64,000 nucleotides of DNA from Betaproteobacteria bacterium (GCA_009781175.1 WQYQ01000004.1:62001-126000), one strand, 5' to 3'; shown: positions 35,856-44,396, counted from the first letter of the stretch. A program made the numbers and translations. Notes: generated by a model from the sequence alone, not told the origin.

Positions 35856-36028
35856 GTGAATCACCCCAAGCTGAAGCTTGGGGTTTCTTCGCCACAAATC
35901 GGGGACGCCTGCGGCGCCCATAACGCTTGTGTGCGGCGCGCGCCGCATCCCGCTTCGCGGGACCAGCCTTCGGCTGTCGCGGCCTTCGGCCTTGTCTCGC
36001 TGCCCCCGCCATGAATGGCGGGGGCAGC
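35856..36028 (-). repeat. Hairpin-rich element, copy B, resembling an IS200/IS605 right end / omega-RNA scaffold
   Basis: Inverted, longer version of copy A. In minus-strand order: a perfect 14-bp hairpin gctgcccccgccat/atggcgggggcagc (36028-35999), gagacaa, then small GAA-loop hairpins (ggcc-gaa-ggcc, cagcc-gaa-ggctg, cccgc-gaa-gcggg), a tgcggcgc/gcgccgca palindrome, a ggcgcc-type hairpin, atttgtggcgaag, and the terminal gaaaccccaagc...gcttgggg followed by tgattcac (35887-35856). Copy A lacks the middle hairpins. No tnpB or tnpA is adjacent. The remaining bases to 36181 contain only a possible promoter region for the cytochrome gene. Confidence 0.6.
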
Positions 36029-36181
36029 GCTCGACTCGTTGTCAACCTGGCACCTTGCCCGCGCGTTAAAAATCCATGTATTTTGCAGCCTCAAGGCAAA
36101 TCAATTAACGTTCTTAGAACGGCCTGGGCTAAACTTTGGACGCTGCAGCCGCAGCCATCAAACGAGGAAAGGATAAGATAA

Positions 36182-36496
36182 ATGAAGCGTATTGTTACCG
36201 CTGCTGTGCTGGGCCTGTTGGCTTCGGGCGCTGTATTCGCCGATGCAGGAGCCGATCTCGCCAAGGCCAAAAATTGTTTGACCTGCCATTCAGTGGATAA
36301 AAAAATCGTCGGCCCGGCTTATAAGGATGTTGCCGCCAAATACAAAGGCGATGCGTCTGCCGAAGCCAAGCTGATCGAAAAAGTTAAAAAGGGCGGCTCC
36401 GGCGTATGGGGTCCTGTCCCGATGCCCCCGAACTCGCCGCAAGTCAGCGATGCAGACATCAAGCAGCTCGTCGAATGGGTTCTGAGCCAGAAGTAA
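36182..36496 (+). CDS. Small periplasmic cytochrome c (c551/c8 type)
   Basis: 104 residues. A Sec signal peptide (MKRIVTAAVLGLLASGAVFA) is followed by a mature domain with haem-binding CLTCHSVD and the distal Met in the segment VWGPVPMPPNSPQVSD, ending KQLVEWVLSQK. This is the cytochrome c551/c8 family, a soluble electron carrier to nitrite reductase or oxidases. A ribosome site (aggaaagga) precedes the ATG. A strong terminator follows, so the gene is a single transcription unit. The lighter base composition compared with neighbours fits high expression. Confidence 0.94.
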   Translation: MKRIVTAAVLGLLASGAVFADAGADLAKAKNCLTCHSVDKKIVGPAYKDVAAKYKGDASAEAKLIEKVKKGGSGVWGPVPMPPNSPQVSDADIKQLVEWVLSQK

Positions 36497-36516
36497 GCCG
36501 CAGAGCTTTGCATGGG

Positions 36517-36546
36517 AAAGCCGGCCTGCGCGCCGGCTTTTTTCTT
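36517..36546 (+). terminator. Rho-independent terminator of the cytochrome c gene
   Basis: aaagccggc-ctgcgc-gccggctttttt: a seven-pair GC stem extended by A-T pairs and followed directly by a run of T, 20 bases after the stop codon. Confidence 0.92.
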
Positions 36547-36681
36547 TAACGGCGGCCCTCCCCCGTCCCAAGAGCGCTGCCTATCCCGCTAGAATAGTGC
36601 GTATCTTCAATCAAGTATCTGGCATGTCCGAGCTCACATGCCGGCACTGGTTTTTCACCACCGCAAAGCCGGGGGACACAA

Positions 36682-37683
36682 ATGGATAGGATTACTCTCA
36701 CGCAGTATCTGCTCGAACAACAACGCAGAGAAGGCGGCATCTCGGCCGATTTGCGCCTGCTGATCGAGCTCGTCTCGCGCTCGCTGCGCACCGTCAGCAT
36801 CCACGTCGGAAAAATCGCCTTGGCGGATGGTGCACAGCGCACAGGCGCGCCGGACACGGGTTCGCCAACCTCGAGCGAGATCGTCGCCGCCGCCAACGAA
36901 ATCGTTCTGTCGGAAAACGAATGGGGCGGCCATTTAGCGGCAATGGCCTCGACGGAAATCGCCGGCACGCACCCGATCCCGTCGCGCTATCCGCGCGGCA
37001 GATATCTGCTCGTTTTCAACCCGCTCGACACCGAAGCGAATGTCGACGTCAACATTTCAGTCGGCTCGACTTTTTCGGTACTCGAACGCCCCGAGGGGCT
37101 CGACGGCGGCGAAAAAGCCTTCCTGCAACCCGGCGCACAGCAGAAAGCCGCCGGTTATGCGCTGTATGGCCCGCAAACGCTGCTCATCCTCACCGTCGGC
37201 AATGGCGTCGTCGGCTTCACCCTGGACCGTGAATTCGGCAGCTGGATCATGACGCAGCCGAGCATGCAAATCCCGGCCAAGACTCAGGAGTTCGCGATCA
37301 ACTCATCCAACGCTCGCGTGTGGGACGAGCCGATCAAGCGCTATATCGACGAACTGCTGGCGGGACGCGACGGCCCGCGTGGCGAAGATTTCAATATGCG
37401 TTGGGTCGCCTCCATCGTGGCCGATGTGCACCGCCTGCTCTCGCGCGGCGGCATCTTCATCTATCCGCGCGATAAGCGCGACCCGCGCCTGCCCGGGCGT
37501 TTGCGGCTGCTCTTCGAAGCCAATCCAATGGCAATGATCATCGAACAGGCGGGAGGACGCGCTTCGACAGGCACACAACGGATTCTCGATCTGCAACCCG
37601 AATTGATGAGCCAGCGTGTTCCCGTGATTCTTGGCTCCGCCAATGAAGTGGAACGGCTCGAAAGCTATTACGCGGCCGCCTGA
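36682..37683 (+). CDS. Class I fructose-1,6-bisphosphatase-like protein with altered active site
   Basis: 333 residues, co-linear with proteobacterial FBPase (NEWGGHLAAMAS, LQPGAQQKAAGYALYGPQTLLILTVGNGV, RGEDFNMRWVASIVADVHR, GGIFIYPRD, FEANPMAMIIEQAGG, QRVPVILGSANEVERL). The canonical catalytic elements are changed: DPLDGSSN reads NPLDTEAN (N113 replaces the first metal Asp), SEE reads STE (T91), and the KLDVLSN segment with the catalytic Asp reads EIVAAAN. The substrate-side residues of the C-terminal half are mostly kept. It may be a regulatory or inactive paralogue; a second, canonical fbp would be expected elsewhere. The start at 36682 follows gccgggggac. Confidence 0.85.
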   Translation: MDRITLTQYLLEQQRREGGISADLRLLIELVSRSLRTVSIHVGKIALADGAQRTGAPDTGSPTSSEIVAAANEIVLSENEWGGHLAAMASTEIAGTHPIPSRYPRGRYLLVFNPLDTEANVDVNISVGSTFSVLERPEGLDGGEKAFLQPGAQQKAAGYALYGPQTLLILTVGNGVVGFTLDREFGSWIMTQPSMQIPAKTQEFAINSSNARVWDEPIKRYIDELLAGRDGPRGEDFNMRWVASIVADVHRLLSRGGIFIYPRDKRDPRLPGRLRLLFEANPMAMIIEQAGGRASTGTQRILDLQPELMSQRVPVILGSANEVERLESYYAAA

Positions 37684-37749
37684 AAACAGCCCCGTCCTGG
37701 ATAGCACTATTCAAGACGGGGTAATGATTGCAGACTGCGCCGAACCCTT

Positions 37750-38175
37750 CTATTGGGTCCCTTGTTCTTCTTTCTGTTTTTCGAAAACCAAGGCGTTATT
37801 GCGCATGCGGAAGGTTCCGAGCAAGGTGCCCGGCGGTTGATCGCCAGTCGGCTCGATTTTTTGCACCTGGCATTGGTCGGTGCTGATCGCGTACCAAGCC
37901 TTTCCATCGCGTGCGACGAACAGGCGATCCTGCAATTGCCACAACTCGATCTTGGCCCGCCCCGGCTTGCCCGGGCCGATTGAGTAGCGGCGCTGGCATT
38001 GCGGGAAACGCGCCGCGATGATGGATTGCTCAACCTGACTGGAAAACGGGAAGGACTGTTCTCGAACCAGCGTGATCGAATGGTTGCGGCCGTCGATTGC
38101 GTACGCCCCCACGGTGTTTTCACACCCGGAGAGCAGGGGCAGCAGGAACAGGCTGAGTAGGATTCCGCCACGCAT
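37750..38175 (-). CDS. Small lipoprotein of unknown function
   Basis: 141 residues from ATG 38175. A lipoprotein signal peptide MRGGILLSLFLLPLLSGC gives a clear lipobox (LLSGC, Cys at about residue 18). The mature part has no recognised domain; it contains ITLVREQSFPFSSQVEQ and a paired-Cys pattern (FPQCQRRY, STDQCQVQK). Gene start and signal are convincing; the role is unknown. It lies 19 bases downstream of pyrC's neighbour gap on the opposite side and convergent with the FBPase-like gene. Confidence 0.75.
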   Translation of the reverse strand: MRGGILLSLFLLPLLSGCENTVGAYAIDGRNHSITLVREQSFPFSSQVEQSIIAARFPQCQRRYSIGPGKPGRAKIELWQLQDRLFVARDGKAWYAISTDQCQVQKIEPTGDQPPGTLLGTFRMRNNALVFEKQKEEQGTQ

Positions 38176-38194
38176 AGGTTCGACACCTTTCCGT

Positions 38195-39256
38195 TCAGTC
38201 GAGGAGCCTCCAGGCAACCGTAGCACCGGCCCGCAAGGGCACGAGCGTATCGCCGGGGAGATAAGCCAGATTTTCCGGCACCGCGCGCGCTTCCCGAATC
38301 AAGGTGATCGTATCGGTATTACGCGGCAGGCCATACCAGTCCGGGCCATTGAAACTTGCAAACGCTTCGAGCTTGGCTAGCGCGCCGGCCGCCTCGAAGG
38401 CTTCCGCATACAATTCGATAGCCGCATGTGAGGTATAGCATCCGGCGCAGCCGCAAGCCGCTTCCTTGGTGGTTTTGGCGTGCGGCGCGGAGTCGGTCCC
38501 AAGAAAGAATTTGCGCGAACCGCCCGTCGCCGCGGCAACGAGCGCGGTGCGGTGCGTTTCGCGCTTGAGCACCGGCAGGCAGTAATGGTGCGGACGGATG
38601 CCGCCCGCAAAAATCGCGTTACGGTTCATCAGCAGATGATGCGCGGTAATCGTAGCTGCGACATGCTCGCCCGCTGCGCTTACAAACTGCGCCGCGTCGC
38701 GCGTCGTAATGTGTTCGAAGACCGTGCGCAGAGCCGGGAAACGCGCCGTGAGCGGCGCAAATATGCGATCAATAAAGACGCGCTCGCGATCAAAGATATC
38801 CACGTCAACATCGGTGACCTCTCCATGTACGAGTAAGGGCAAAGCAACACGTTCCATGCGTTCGAGCGCGGGATGAAGCTTTTCGATGCTGGTCACTCCC
38901 GCATCGGAGTTGGTCGTCGCTCCGGCGGGATAGAGTTTGGCCGCATAGACGAAACCGCTTGCTTTCGCGCGCTCGATCTCTTCGGCGGACGTGTTGTCTG
39001 TCAGGTACAACGTCATCAGCGGCTCGAACTTGAGCCCCGCGGGCAGCGCCGCCAGGATGCGCGCCCGGTATTCGGCCGCTTGCGCCACAGTGGTGATGGG
39101 CGGCTTGAGGTTGGGCATGACGATCGCCCGGCCAAAGCGGTGCGCCGTATCGGGCAGGACCGCCGCCATCGCCGCGCCATCGCGCAGATGCAGGTGCCAA
39201 TCGTCAGGGCGGGTCAGCGTAATCCGCGCAGCCGCCGCTTGTGAAATCGTGCTCAT
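38195..39256 (-). CDS. pyrC: Dihydroorotase, PyrC type
   Basis: 353 residues from ATG 39256 ([20 protein letters not shown]). Metal-binding [10 protein letters not shown], the carboxylated Lys region [19 protein letters not shown], His ligands in LLVHGEV and FEHITTRDA, and the catalytic Asp in FLGTDSAPH are all present. It closes carbamoyl-aspartate to dihydroorotate in pyrimidine synthesis. This is the class II (E. coli-like) dihydroorotase. The unknown lipoprotein gene lies 19 bases downstream on the same strand. Confidence 0.96.
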   Translation of the reverse strand: MSTISQAAAARITLTRPDDWHLHLRDGAAMAAVLPDTAHRFGRAIVMPNLKPPITTVAQAAEYRARILAALPAGLKFEPLMTLYLTDNTSAEEIERAKASGFVYAAKLYPAGATTNSDAGVTSIEKLHPALERMERVALPLLVHGEVTDVDVDIFDRERVFIDRIFAPLTARFPALRTVFEHITTRDAAQFVSAAGEHVAATITAHHLLMNRNAIFAGGIRPHHYCLPVLKRETHRTALVAAATGGSRKFFLGTDSAPHAKTTKEAACGCAGCYTSHAAIELYAEAFEAAGALAKLEAFASFNGPDWYGLPRNTDTITLIREARAVPENLAYLPGDTLVPLRAGATVAWRLLD

Positions 39257-39334
39257 ACCAAATCCTCGCAGCCAAATCAGCAGAACCGCCATGCCCCTTG
39301 GCGCAACACAGCATGCAGGGGTTTGTGAGCGGCG

Positions 39335-41710
39335 CTAAAACTCGATTTTGCCATGCGGCGCCAACTCAAATGACCAAGTGTGGCTTGGCTGATGCAATCC
39401 TTTGGTGGCGATCAATTCGTCCCACTGGTTCGCGGGCGCGGGAGGATGGAACAAAAAGCCTTGATATGCGTCGCACTCCAGCGCTTCGAGGAAAGCGAGC
39501 TGGCCTTCGTTTTCCACGCCTTCGGCAACAATCTGGAGATCCAGGCTGCGCGCCAGCATGACGATGGAGCGGATGACCCGGCTACGGCGCGGATCGTACG
39601 GCAAACCGCGCAGGAAAGCGCGATCGATCTTGAGCACGGAAAGTGGCAGTTCGGCGAGCTTTGCGAGCGAGGAATAGCCCGCGCCGAAATCATCGATTGC
39701 GATCCTAAACGACGCATCGCGCAAACGCTGAAGCTGGAGAATCGTCTTTTCATCCTGCCGGGCAAGGAAAGTTTCGGTGATTTCGATTTCCAAAGCCTCG
39801 GCCGGTATGCCGTAACGTCCAGCCACGCGTGTGATTTGCTCGAATAAATCGCTGCGCTCGAGATCGCGCTCGGACAGATTAATCGCCACCGGCGGCGGCG
39901 CCAGGCCGCGCTGACGCCAAGCGGCAATCTGCTGACATACGCTATTCAAAACGAAATCCGTCAGCTGCGTCATGCAACCGGCTTCCTCGGCAAGCGTAAT
40001 GAATTCACTGGGGGAAACGGCCCCCAGCGCCGGGTTGCTCCAACGCAAGAGCGCCTCAAAGCCCAAGAGTCGCCCGTTAGCCGATACCTTGGGCTGGTAA
40101 GCGACATCCAGTTCATGCAAACTCAGCGCGTGCGGCAAAGCGACCTCGATCGCCACTTCCCGGCTGACGGACTCGGCACTCGCGCGATTGAAAGCCACCA
40201 ATCTGATCCCACGTCGCCGCGCCAGATCCAGCGCCACTTCCGCATGCCGCAGCAGCTCGGCGGGGCCATCGCTATCGCCTGGATGCAGAACAACCCCCGC
40301 GTTGATCGATACCTCCGTACAGCCCCCGCCCACCTCAATTTCCAAAGGCACGCCATCGACGAAACGTTCAGCGGCAAGCTGCGCCTCTTGGGGTGAGCGG
40401 CCCGGCGGCAGCGCTACGGCAAATACCACGCCCCGTACCCGTGCCAGGAAACCACCCTGCGGAACCCTCCGCGCCAGTTCGCGCGCAAAACGCGCCAGCG
40501 CTTTGTCGCCTTCGCCCGAACCATAGCGCGCATTAACCTGGCGCAGCACATTCAGCCGCAGCGCCACCAAGGGCATCGCACTATCAAGGGTCGGATCGCG
40601 CATGCAACGCGCCAGCCAGGTCAGCATGCTGGTGCGGTTCGGCAGTCCCGTCTGTGCATCGTGGTGGGCAAGATAACGCGCTTTGGCTTCGCTTTCGTAG
40701 AGATCGTCCTGAATTCGCCGCAGCTCGGTCACATCCGAAAAATGAATCGCGTGATTACCTTGCGCAGTATGCACCACGTTACTCACGAGCAAGCGCCGCG
40801 GCGCGCCGGCGCCTGCCGGTAATATCCACTCGCTGCCGCGTGTCAGCTGCATGCGCGACAATGCTTCGCTGCCCCGCTCGTCGCGCGGTGCCAAAATGCT
40901 TGCCAGGAACATGCCGGAAAAACTTTCCGCCGAGCGCTGTGGAATCAGATGTGCAAAAACTTCGTTGGCGCGCAGAACCCGGCCCTCAGCGTCACACACG
41001 ATCGATGCCGCGCCACTGTGCTCGAACAAATCCTCATACAGTGCATGCGTTGCTTCCAGCTCTCCGAACGCGCCCCTGACTCCCTGTAGCACATGAAACA
41101 CCGCCGCAGGCAAACACACATTCAAAAGCACGAAAAAAAGACTATGTATTTCCAGGAATACATCACCCGAGACCACAGAATCGGACAAGGCAAATCCGCT
41201 TACCAACAAGACAAATGGCACCAAATTCAAAGCCATGAACAGCATGGATAAGCGATGGCTCAAGAGCACGCCGGCCAGCAACGGCACCGCGTAACAGAAT
41301 AAAAGGCCGAGCCGTTGAATGCTTGGCCTTGCGAAACTCAATACAGTTAGCAGCGCAGCAAGGTACAAACCGCCGATTAAGATCCAGGTTGCAAAATCCG
41401 AATAACGCCTCCCCATCAGGAAGGCCATAGCGTAGACGGCGAAGAATCCAAACAGAGCGGCAGCCAGGACGAACGCGCCTTGGTAAAGCGCAAGCCCACC
41501 CATCAAAACCTGTATTGCCATGCAATACAACAGCACGCTACGCAATGCGGAGCGGCGCACATGCACTTCGCTCAGCGCATCGAGACCGGACAAACACAAG
41601 ATATGTGCCAACACGGCTTGCATTCGGCCTAAACGCTGCCGGATACCCTCAAACAAAAAAGCCGCCTCGCTGAAGACCCAAAGCTGAAGGGGTCGCAGGC
41701 CAGAAAACAT
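39335..41710 (-). CDS. Membrane-anchored PAS-GGDEF-EAL protein with degenerate GGDEF site
   Basis: 791 residues. About six N-terminal helices (residues 55-215), a PAS-like domain (about 225-335, HSGAASIVCDAEGRVLRANEVF), a GGDEF domain (about 345-500) and an EAL domain (about 520-770). The GGDEF motif position reads ARVRGVVFAVAL, so cyclase activity is unlikely. The EAL site is intact: FEALLRW, INLSERDL, EIEITETF, AIDDFGAGYSSL, LKIDRAFL and VAEGVENEGQL. It is therefore predicted to be a c-di-GMP phosphodiesterase controlled by a membrane sensor and possibly by GTP binding to the GGDEF domain. Confidence 0.92.
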   Translation of the reverse strand: MFSGLRPLQLWVFSEAAFLFEGIRQRLGRMQAVLAHILCLSGLDALSEVHVRRSALRSVLLYCMAIQVLMGGLALYQGAFVLAAALFGFFAVYAMAFLMGRRYSDFATWILIGGLYLAALLTVLSFARPSIQRLGLLFCYAVPLLAGVLLSHRLSMLFMALNLVPFVLLVSGFALSDSVVSGDVFLEIHSLFFVLLNVCLPAAVFHVLQGVRGAFGELEATHALYEDLFEHSGAASIVCDAEGRVLRANEVFAHLIPQRSAESFSGMFLASILAPRDERGSEALSRMQLTRGSEWILPAGAGAPRRLLVSNVVHTAQGNHAIHFSDVTELRRIQDDLYESEAKARYLAHHDAQTGLPNRTSMLTWLARCMRDPTLDSAMPLVALRLNVLRQVNARYGSGEGDKALARFARELARRVPQGGFLARVRGVVFAVALPPGRSPQEAQLAAERFVDGVPLEIEVGGGCTEVSINAGVVLHPGDSDGPAELLRHAEVALDLARRRGIRLVAFNRASAESVSREVAIEVALPHALSLHELDVAYQPKVSANGRLLGFEALLRWSNPALGAVSPSEFITLAEEAGCMTQLTDFVLNSVCQQIAAWRQRGLAPPPVAINLSERDLERSDLFEQITRVAGRYGIPAEALEIEITETFLARQDEKTILQLQRLRDASFRIAIDDFGAGYSSLAKLAELPLSVLKIDRAFLRGLPYDPRRSRVIRSIVMLARSLDLQIVAEGVENEGQLAFLEALECDAYQGFLFHPPAPANQWDELIATKGLHQPSHTWSFELAPHGKIEF

Positions 41711-41785
41711 AAAAAGGGATTCGCTTTGCGTTCAAACCTGCACTCGGGTCGAAATACAGTAATTGCCGCGCAAAAAATCAAGCAA

Positions 41786-42679
41786 TTACAATTTGTTCGA
41801 ATTCAAATTTAAAGCATAGTCGTAGATTATCTTTTTTGGCAATTCGATCGTTTCTGAAACTATCTTGACCGCCTTGCTCAATGGCATTTCTGCAAGTAAC
41901 TGCCGCAGGAGCCGATCTGCTTCAGGGGTTAACCCATGTTTTTCGACAGGCGGAGAGACGATCAGGACAAACTCGCCACGCATCCGGTTCGCATCCTGCG
42001 CAAACCATTCAAGCGCCTCTCCAAGCGGTATTTTGGCGATCTGTTCATGCAGCTTGGTCAGTTCCCGCGCGACGACAAGCTCCCGCGTCCCGCCCAGCAC
42101 TTGGACTAGATCGGCCACGCACTCCGCAACCCGATGCGGCGCTTCGTAGAACACCAAAGCCGCATCCAGACTGGCCAAACGCCCCAACTCGGCGCAGCGC
42201 GCATTGCGCTTGGCGGGCAAAAAACCGGCGAACAGGAAACGCCCCTCCACCAAACCGGATACGGACAAAGCCGCAATCAAGGCGCTCGGCCCCGGAACCG
42301 GCGCGACGGGGAAACCCGCCGCCTGCACGCGCGCGACGACCCGCGCGCCGGGGTCGGAAACCGCGGGCGTCCCGGCGTCTGTGATCAATGCAATGTGCTG
42401 TCCCTGTTGCAGCAAGGCCACCAAGCCGTCCGCTGCGGCATTTTCGTTATGCTGGTGCACCGCGAGCAGGCGCGTGGAAATGCCGTGATAGTCGAGCAGG
42501 CGTTTGCTGTGGCGGGTATCCTCGGCGGCAATCGCGTCGACCTTTCCCAGGATGGCAAGCGCGCGCAAGGTGATATCCGCAAGGTTCCCGAGCGGCGTCG
42601 CCACCACATACAAAGCCGGCGAGCCATGCAAAACGCGCGCTTCGGAGAGTGACGGATGGGCTTGATCGATCGAATCCAT
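41786..42679 (-). CDS. rsmI: 16S rRNA C1402 2'-O-ribose methyltransferase
   Basis: 297 residues. Tetrapyrrole-methylase-like fold: ALYVVATPLGNLADITLRAL, AAEDTRHSKRLLDYHGI, ALITDAGTPAVSDPGARVVARVQAAG, VPGPSALIAALSVSG, RFLFAGFLP and FYEAPHRV. It methylates C1402 of 16S rRNA with SAM. It is divergent from yraN, the standard proteobacterial neighbour; their 5' ends overlap by 24 bases (42656-42679). Confidence 0.96.
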   Translation of the reverse strand: MDSIDQAHPSLSEARVLHGSPALYVVATPLGNLADITLRALAILGKVDAIAAEDTRHSKRLLDYHGISTRLLAVHQHNENAAADGLVALLQQGQHIALITDAGTPAVSDPGARVVARVQAAGFPVAPVPGPSALIAALSVSGLVEGRFLFAGFLPAKRNARCAELGRLASLDAALVFYEAPHRVAECVADLVQVLGGTRELVVARELTKLHEQIAKIPLGEALEWFAQDANRMRGEFVLIVSPPVEKHGLTPEADRLLRQLLAEMPLSKAVKIVSETIELPKKIIYDYALNLNSNKL

Positions 42680-43105
42680 AAAAACGTCTCAAAAATATTA
42701 AATGCCAAGCAGCCTGAAAGCGCCTCCACGGACGCCAGCCAAGCGCGCCATTTGCGCGATGGACAGGCCGCCGAACGCTTGGCGGAAACTTACCTCGCTC
42801 GGCGTGGACTCAAGATCATTACACGCAATGTGCGTTCCCGCTGGGGCGAGATCGATCTGGTCGCCGCCGACGGAGCAGCGGTCGTTTTCGTCGAAGTACG
42901 CATGCGCAGCGATCCGCGTTACGGCGGCGCGGCCGCAAGCGTATCGGCGGCCAAGCAAAAACGCATCATCCAGACCGCAAGATGGTTTCTCGCCTACACG
43001 GGCAAAGCCTGGAGCGAACGCCCATGCCGCTTCGACGTAATTTTGCTCGACCAGCTCAAACTCTCGCATATCGAATGGATAAAGGGCGCTTTCGAAGCCT
43101 TCTGA
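42656..43105 (+). CDS. yraN: YraN/UPF0102 family nuclease-like protein
   Basis: 149 residues. RHLRDGQAAERLAETYLARRGLKIITRNVRSRWGEIDLVA contains the restriction-endonuclease-like core; FVEVRMRSDPRYGGAAASVSAAKQKRI continues the (D/E)xK-type active site, although the usual EVK is EVR here. The family is Holliday-junction-resolvase-like but has no proven role. An N-terminal extension of about 30 residues overlaps the rsmI start; an internal start near the RHLRDGQ segment is possible. Confidence 0.85.
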   Translation: MGLIDRIHKNVSKILNAKQPESASTDASQARHLRDGQAAERLAETYLARRGLKIITRNVRSRWGEIDLVAADGAAVVFVEVRMRSDPRYGGAAASVSAAKQKRIIQTARWFLAYTGKAWSERPCRFDVILLDQLKLSHIEWIKGAFEAF

Positions 43106-43476
43106 TCGCCGCGCTGTGCGCACTTGTCTGGCCCACGGCTGTTTTGGCGCAGGCGGGATTGCGCGTGCTCGTGCAGCACGCGCCGCTGGCCGGATTCCAA
43201 TTCCACGCGGCAGGCCGCCTGTGGCCTCAACTGCGGGTTGGCGATAGCCTGGAACTGCGGCGCGAATCCGAGAACAAGCACGATGCGCGCGCCATTGCGG
43301 TTTTCTGGCGCGGAGAAATGATCGGCTATCTGCCGCGCGCCGAAAACGACGCGGTTGCGCAGGCGATGGATCGCGGTATCCACACTGAGGCGCGCATTGC
43401 CGAGCTGCTCGAAACAGCGGACCCTTGGCGGCGCATGCAAATCGATGTTTTTCTGCTGTTTCCGAAAAATCGGTAG
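43075..43476 (+). CDS. Secreted HIRAN-domain protein
   Basis: 133 residues from ATG 43075, overlapping yraN by 31 bases. A clear signal peptide (MDKGRFRSLLIAALCALVWP, cleaved near TAVLAQA) precedes a HIRAN domain (GFQFHAAGRLWPQLRVGDSL, then RESENKHDARAIAVFWRGEMIGYLPRAENDAVAQAMDRG). HIRAN domains usually bind DNA 3' ends in helicases such as HLTF; here the domain is exported alone, which makes a DNA-repair role unlikely. Function unknown. Confidence 0.82.
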   Translation: MDKGRFRSLLIAALCALVWPTAVLAQAGLRVLVQHAPLAGFQFHAAGRLWPQLRVGDSLELRRESENKHDARAIAVFWRGEMIGYLPRAENDAVAQAMDRGIHTEARIAELLETADPWRRMQIDVFLLFPKNR

Positions 43477-43530
43477 CAGGTGGGGTTTCGCTACGCTCGG
43501 CCGTGCTCGTTTGCCGGGCAAAAAATAACA

Positions 43531-43860
43531 TCAGTGGCCTGCGCCGCCACCATTGTCATCGTCATCCAGGATCGCTGCGTAATCTTGACCACCGTAAAAC
43601 ACACCGATGACGGAAACGAGGTCAGCAGTTACATCGAAAGCAATCACAGCGCGTTTCTTATAGTGCGTAATGCAAAGGCCAGGGCGCACATCGTCGCGCA
43701 GGACGCCGCGATGCGGGAAGGTGCACAAGCTCTCGCAGTAAGCGATGATCGCTTCGGTATAGCGCGCCGCAATGCTCGGTGAAGCCGCTGCCGCGATATA
43801 GCGGTACAGCGCCGCAAGCTGCTCTTCCGCCTCGGGGGAGAAAACGACTCGATAGCTCAT
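43531..43860 (-). CDS. parE: ParE-family toxin
   Basis: 109 residues. RelE/ParE fold: YRVVFSPEAEEQLAALYRYIA, PSIAARYTEAIIAYCESLCTFPHRGVLRDDVRPGLCITHYKKRAVIAFDV and VIGVFYGGQDYAAIL. ParE toxins poison DNA gyrase. The C-terminal DDDDNGGGAGH tail is unusual. It overlaps the antitoxin gene by four bases, as expected for a coupled pair. Confidence 0.92.
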   Translation of the reverse strand: MSYRVVFSPEAEEQLAALYRYIAAAASPSIAARYTEAIIAYCESLCTFPHRGVLRDDVRPGLCITHYKKRAVIAFDVTADLVSVIGVFYGGQDYAAILDDDDNGGGAGH

Positions 43861-44126
43861 TGCGCCTTCGCGTGTTCAGCGGCGAGGCGGGCGCGCACCT
43901 GTTCGACGGTAACGGCGCGGGTCGGGTCGGATTTGAGGGCATCGTAGGCCGGGGCCACCTGGCTGTGAAGCCAGTTCTCCACGGCCCGATCCCGCGCAAG
44001 GAGTGCCCGCAAACCATCGCGGATGACTTCGCTTTCGCTGGCGTACTCGCCTGTCCGCACCTTCGTTTTCACCACGTCGGCCATGTCATTCGGCAGAGTG
44101 ATGCTCAGTTGCTGGGTGGTTCGCAT
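43857..44126 (-). CDS. parD: ParD-family antitoxin
   Basis: 89 residues. The ribbon-helix-helix N-terminus TTQQLSITLPNDMADVVKTK, then EYASESEVIRDGLRALLARDRA, matches CC2985/ParD antitoxins; the C-terminus should wrap ParE. A ribosome site aggag lies at 44132-44136. It should bind its own promoter; a palindrome ggattTaatcc at 44151-44161 is a candidate operator. Confidence 0.92.
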   Translation of the reverse strand: MRTTQQLSITLPNDMADVVKTKVRTGEYASESEVIRDGLRALLARDRAVENWLHSQVAPAYDALKSDPTRAVTVEQVRARLAAEHAKAQ

Positions 44127-44150
44127 GATGGACTCCTATTGGAAGGAATG

Positions 44151-44161
44151 GGATTTAATCC
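44151..44161. promoter_or_regulatory. Candidate ParD operator palindrome
   Basis: ggatt-t-aatcc is a perfect inverted repeat 25 bases upstream of the parD ATG, where RHH antitoxins usually bind. No binding data; the call rests on position and symmetry. Confidence 0.35.
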
Positions 44162-44365
44162 TATCTCACCAAAAGGAGGAAGTCCAATTCAAGCTCGGCA
44201 GCGCGCCGGGAGGGTGATGGAGAAAAACCGGGGTCGAAATCAGACCTCAGATATGAAAAGCACGTCCGACGACTTTCGCCATCGGGTGTTCTTCAGAAAA
44301 AATTTCGAGATTTGCGGAAGACTTGTGCCTATTTGGACGTTAGGCAGGACACGCCGCGCGGTAAT

Positions 44366-44396
44366 GTTGGGCTTCACGATGTTCAGCCCAACCTAC
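44366..44396. repeat. GTTGGGCTT-type short inverted repeat
   Basis: gttgggcttc...ttcagcccaac is an imperfect palindrome of the same kind as those near 1477 and 47283, and it abuts the 5' edge of the GNAT remnant. The surrounding 44162-44397 stretch holds no gene that can be supported. Confidence 0.45.

Noticed and set aside
35861-36094. Minus-strand ORF reading through hairpin element copy B (APAIHGGGSETRPKAATAEG...)
   Set aside because: Most of it is the translation of palindromes. It may echo the C-terminal read-through of an old TnpB end, but there is no start context or domain.
36517-36546. Possible REP-type repeat after the cytochrome gene
   Set aside because: A single GC stem directly followed by a T run is a standard intrinsic terminator.
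37707-38186. 159-codon minus-strand frame overlapping the lipoprotein gene
   Set aside because: Out of frame with the lipobox-bearing ORF; Ser/Arg-rich and no motif, so a shadow.
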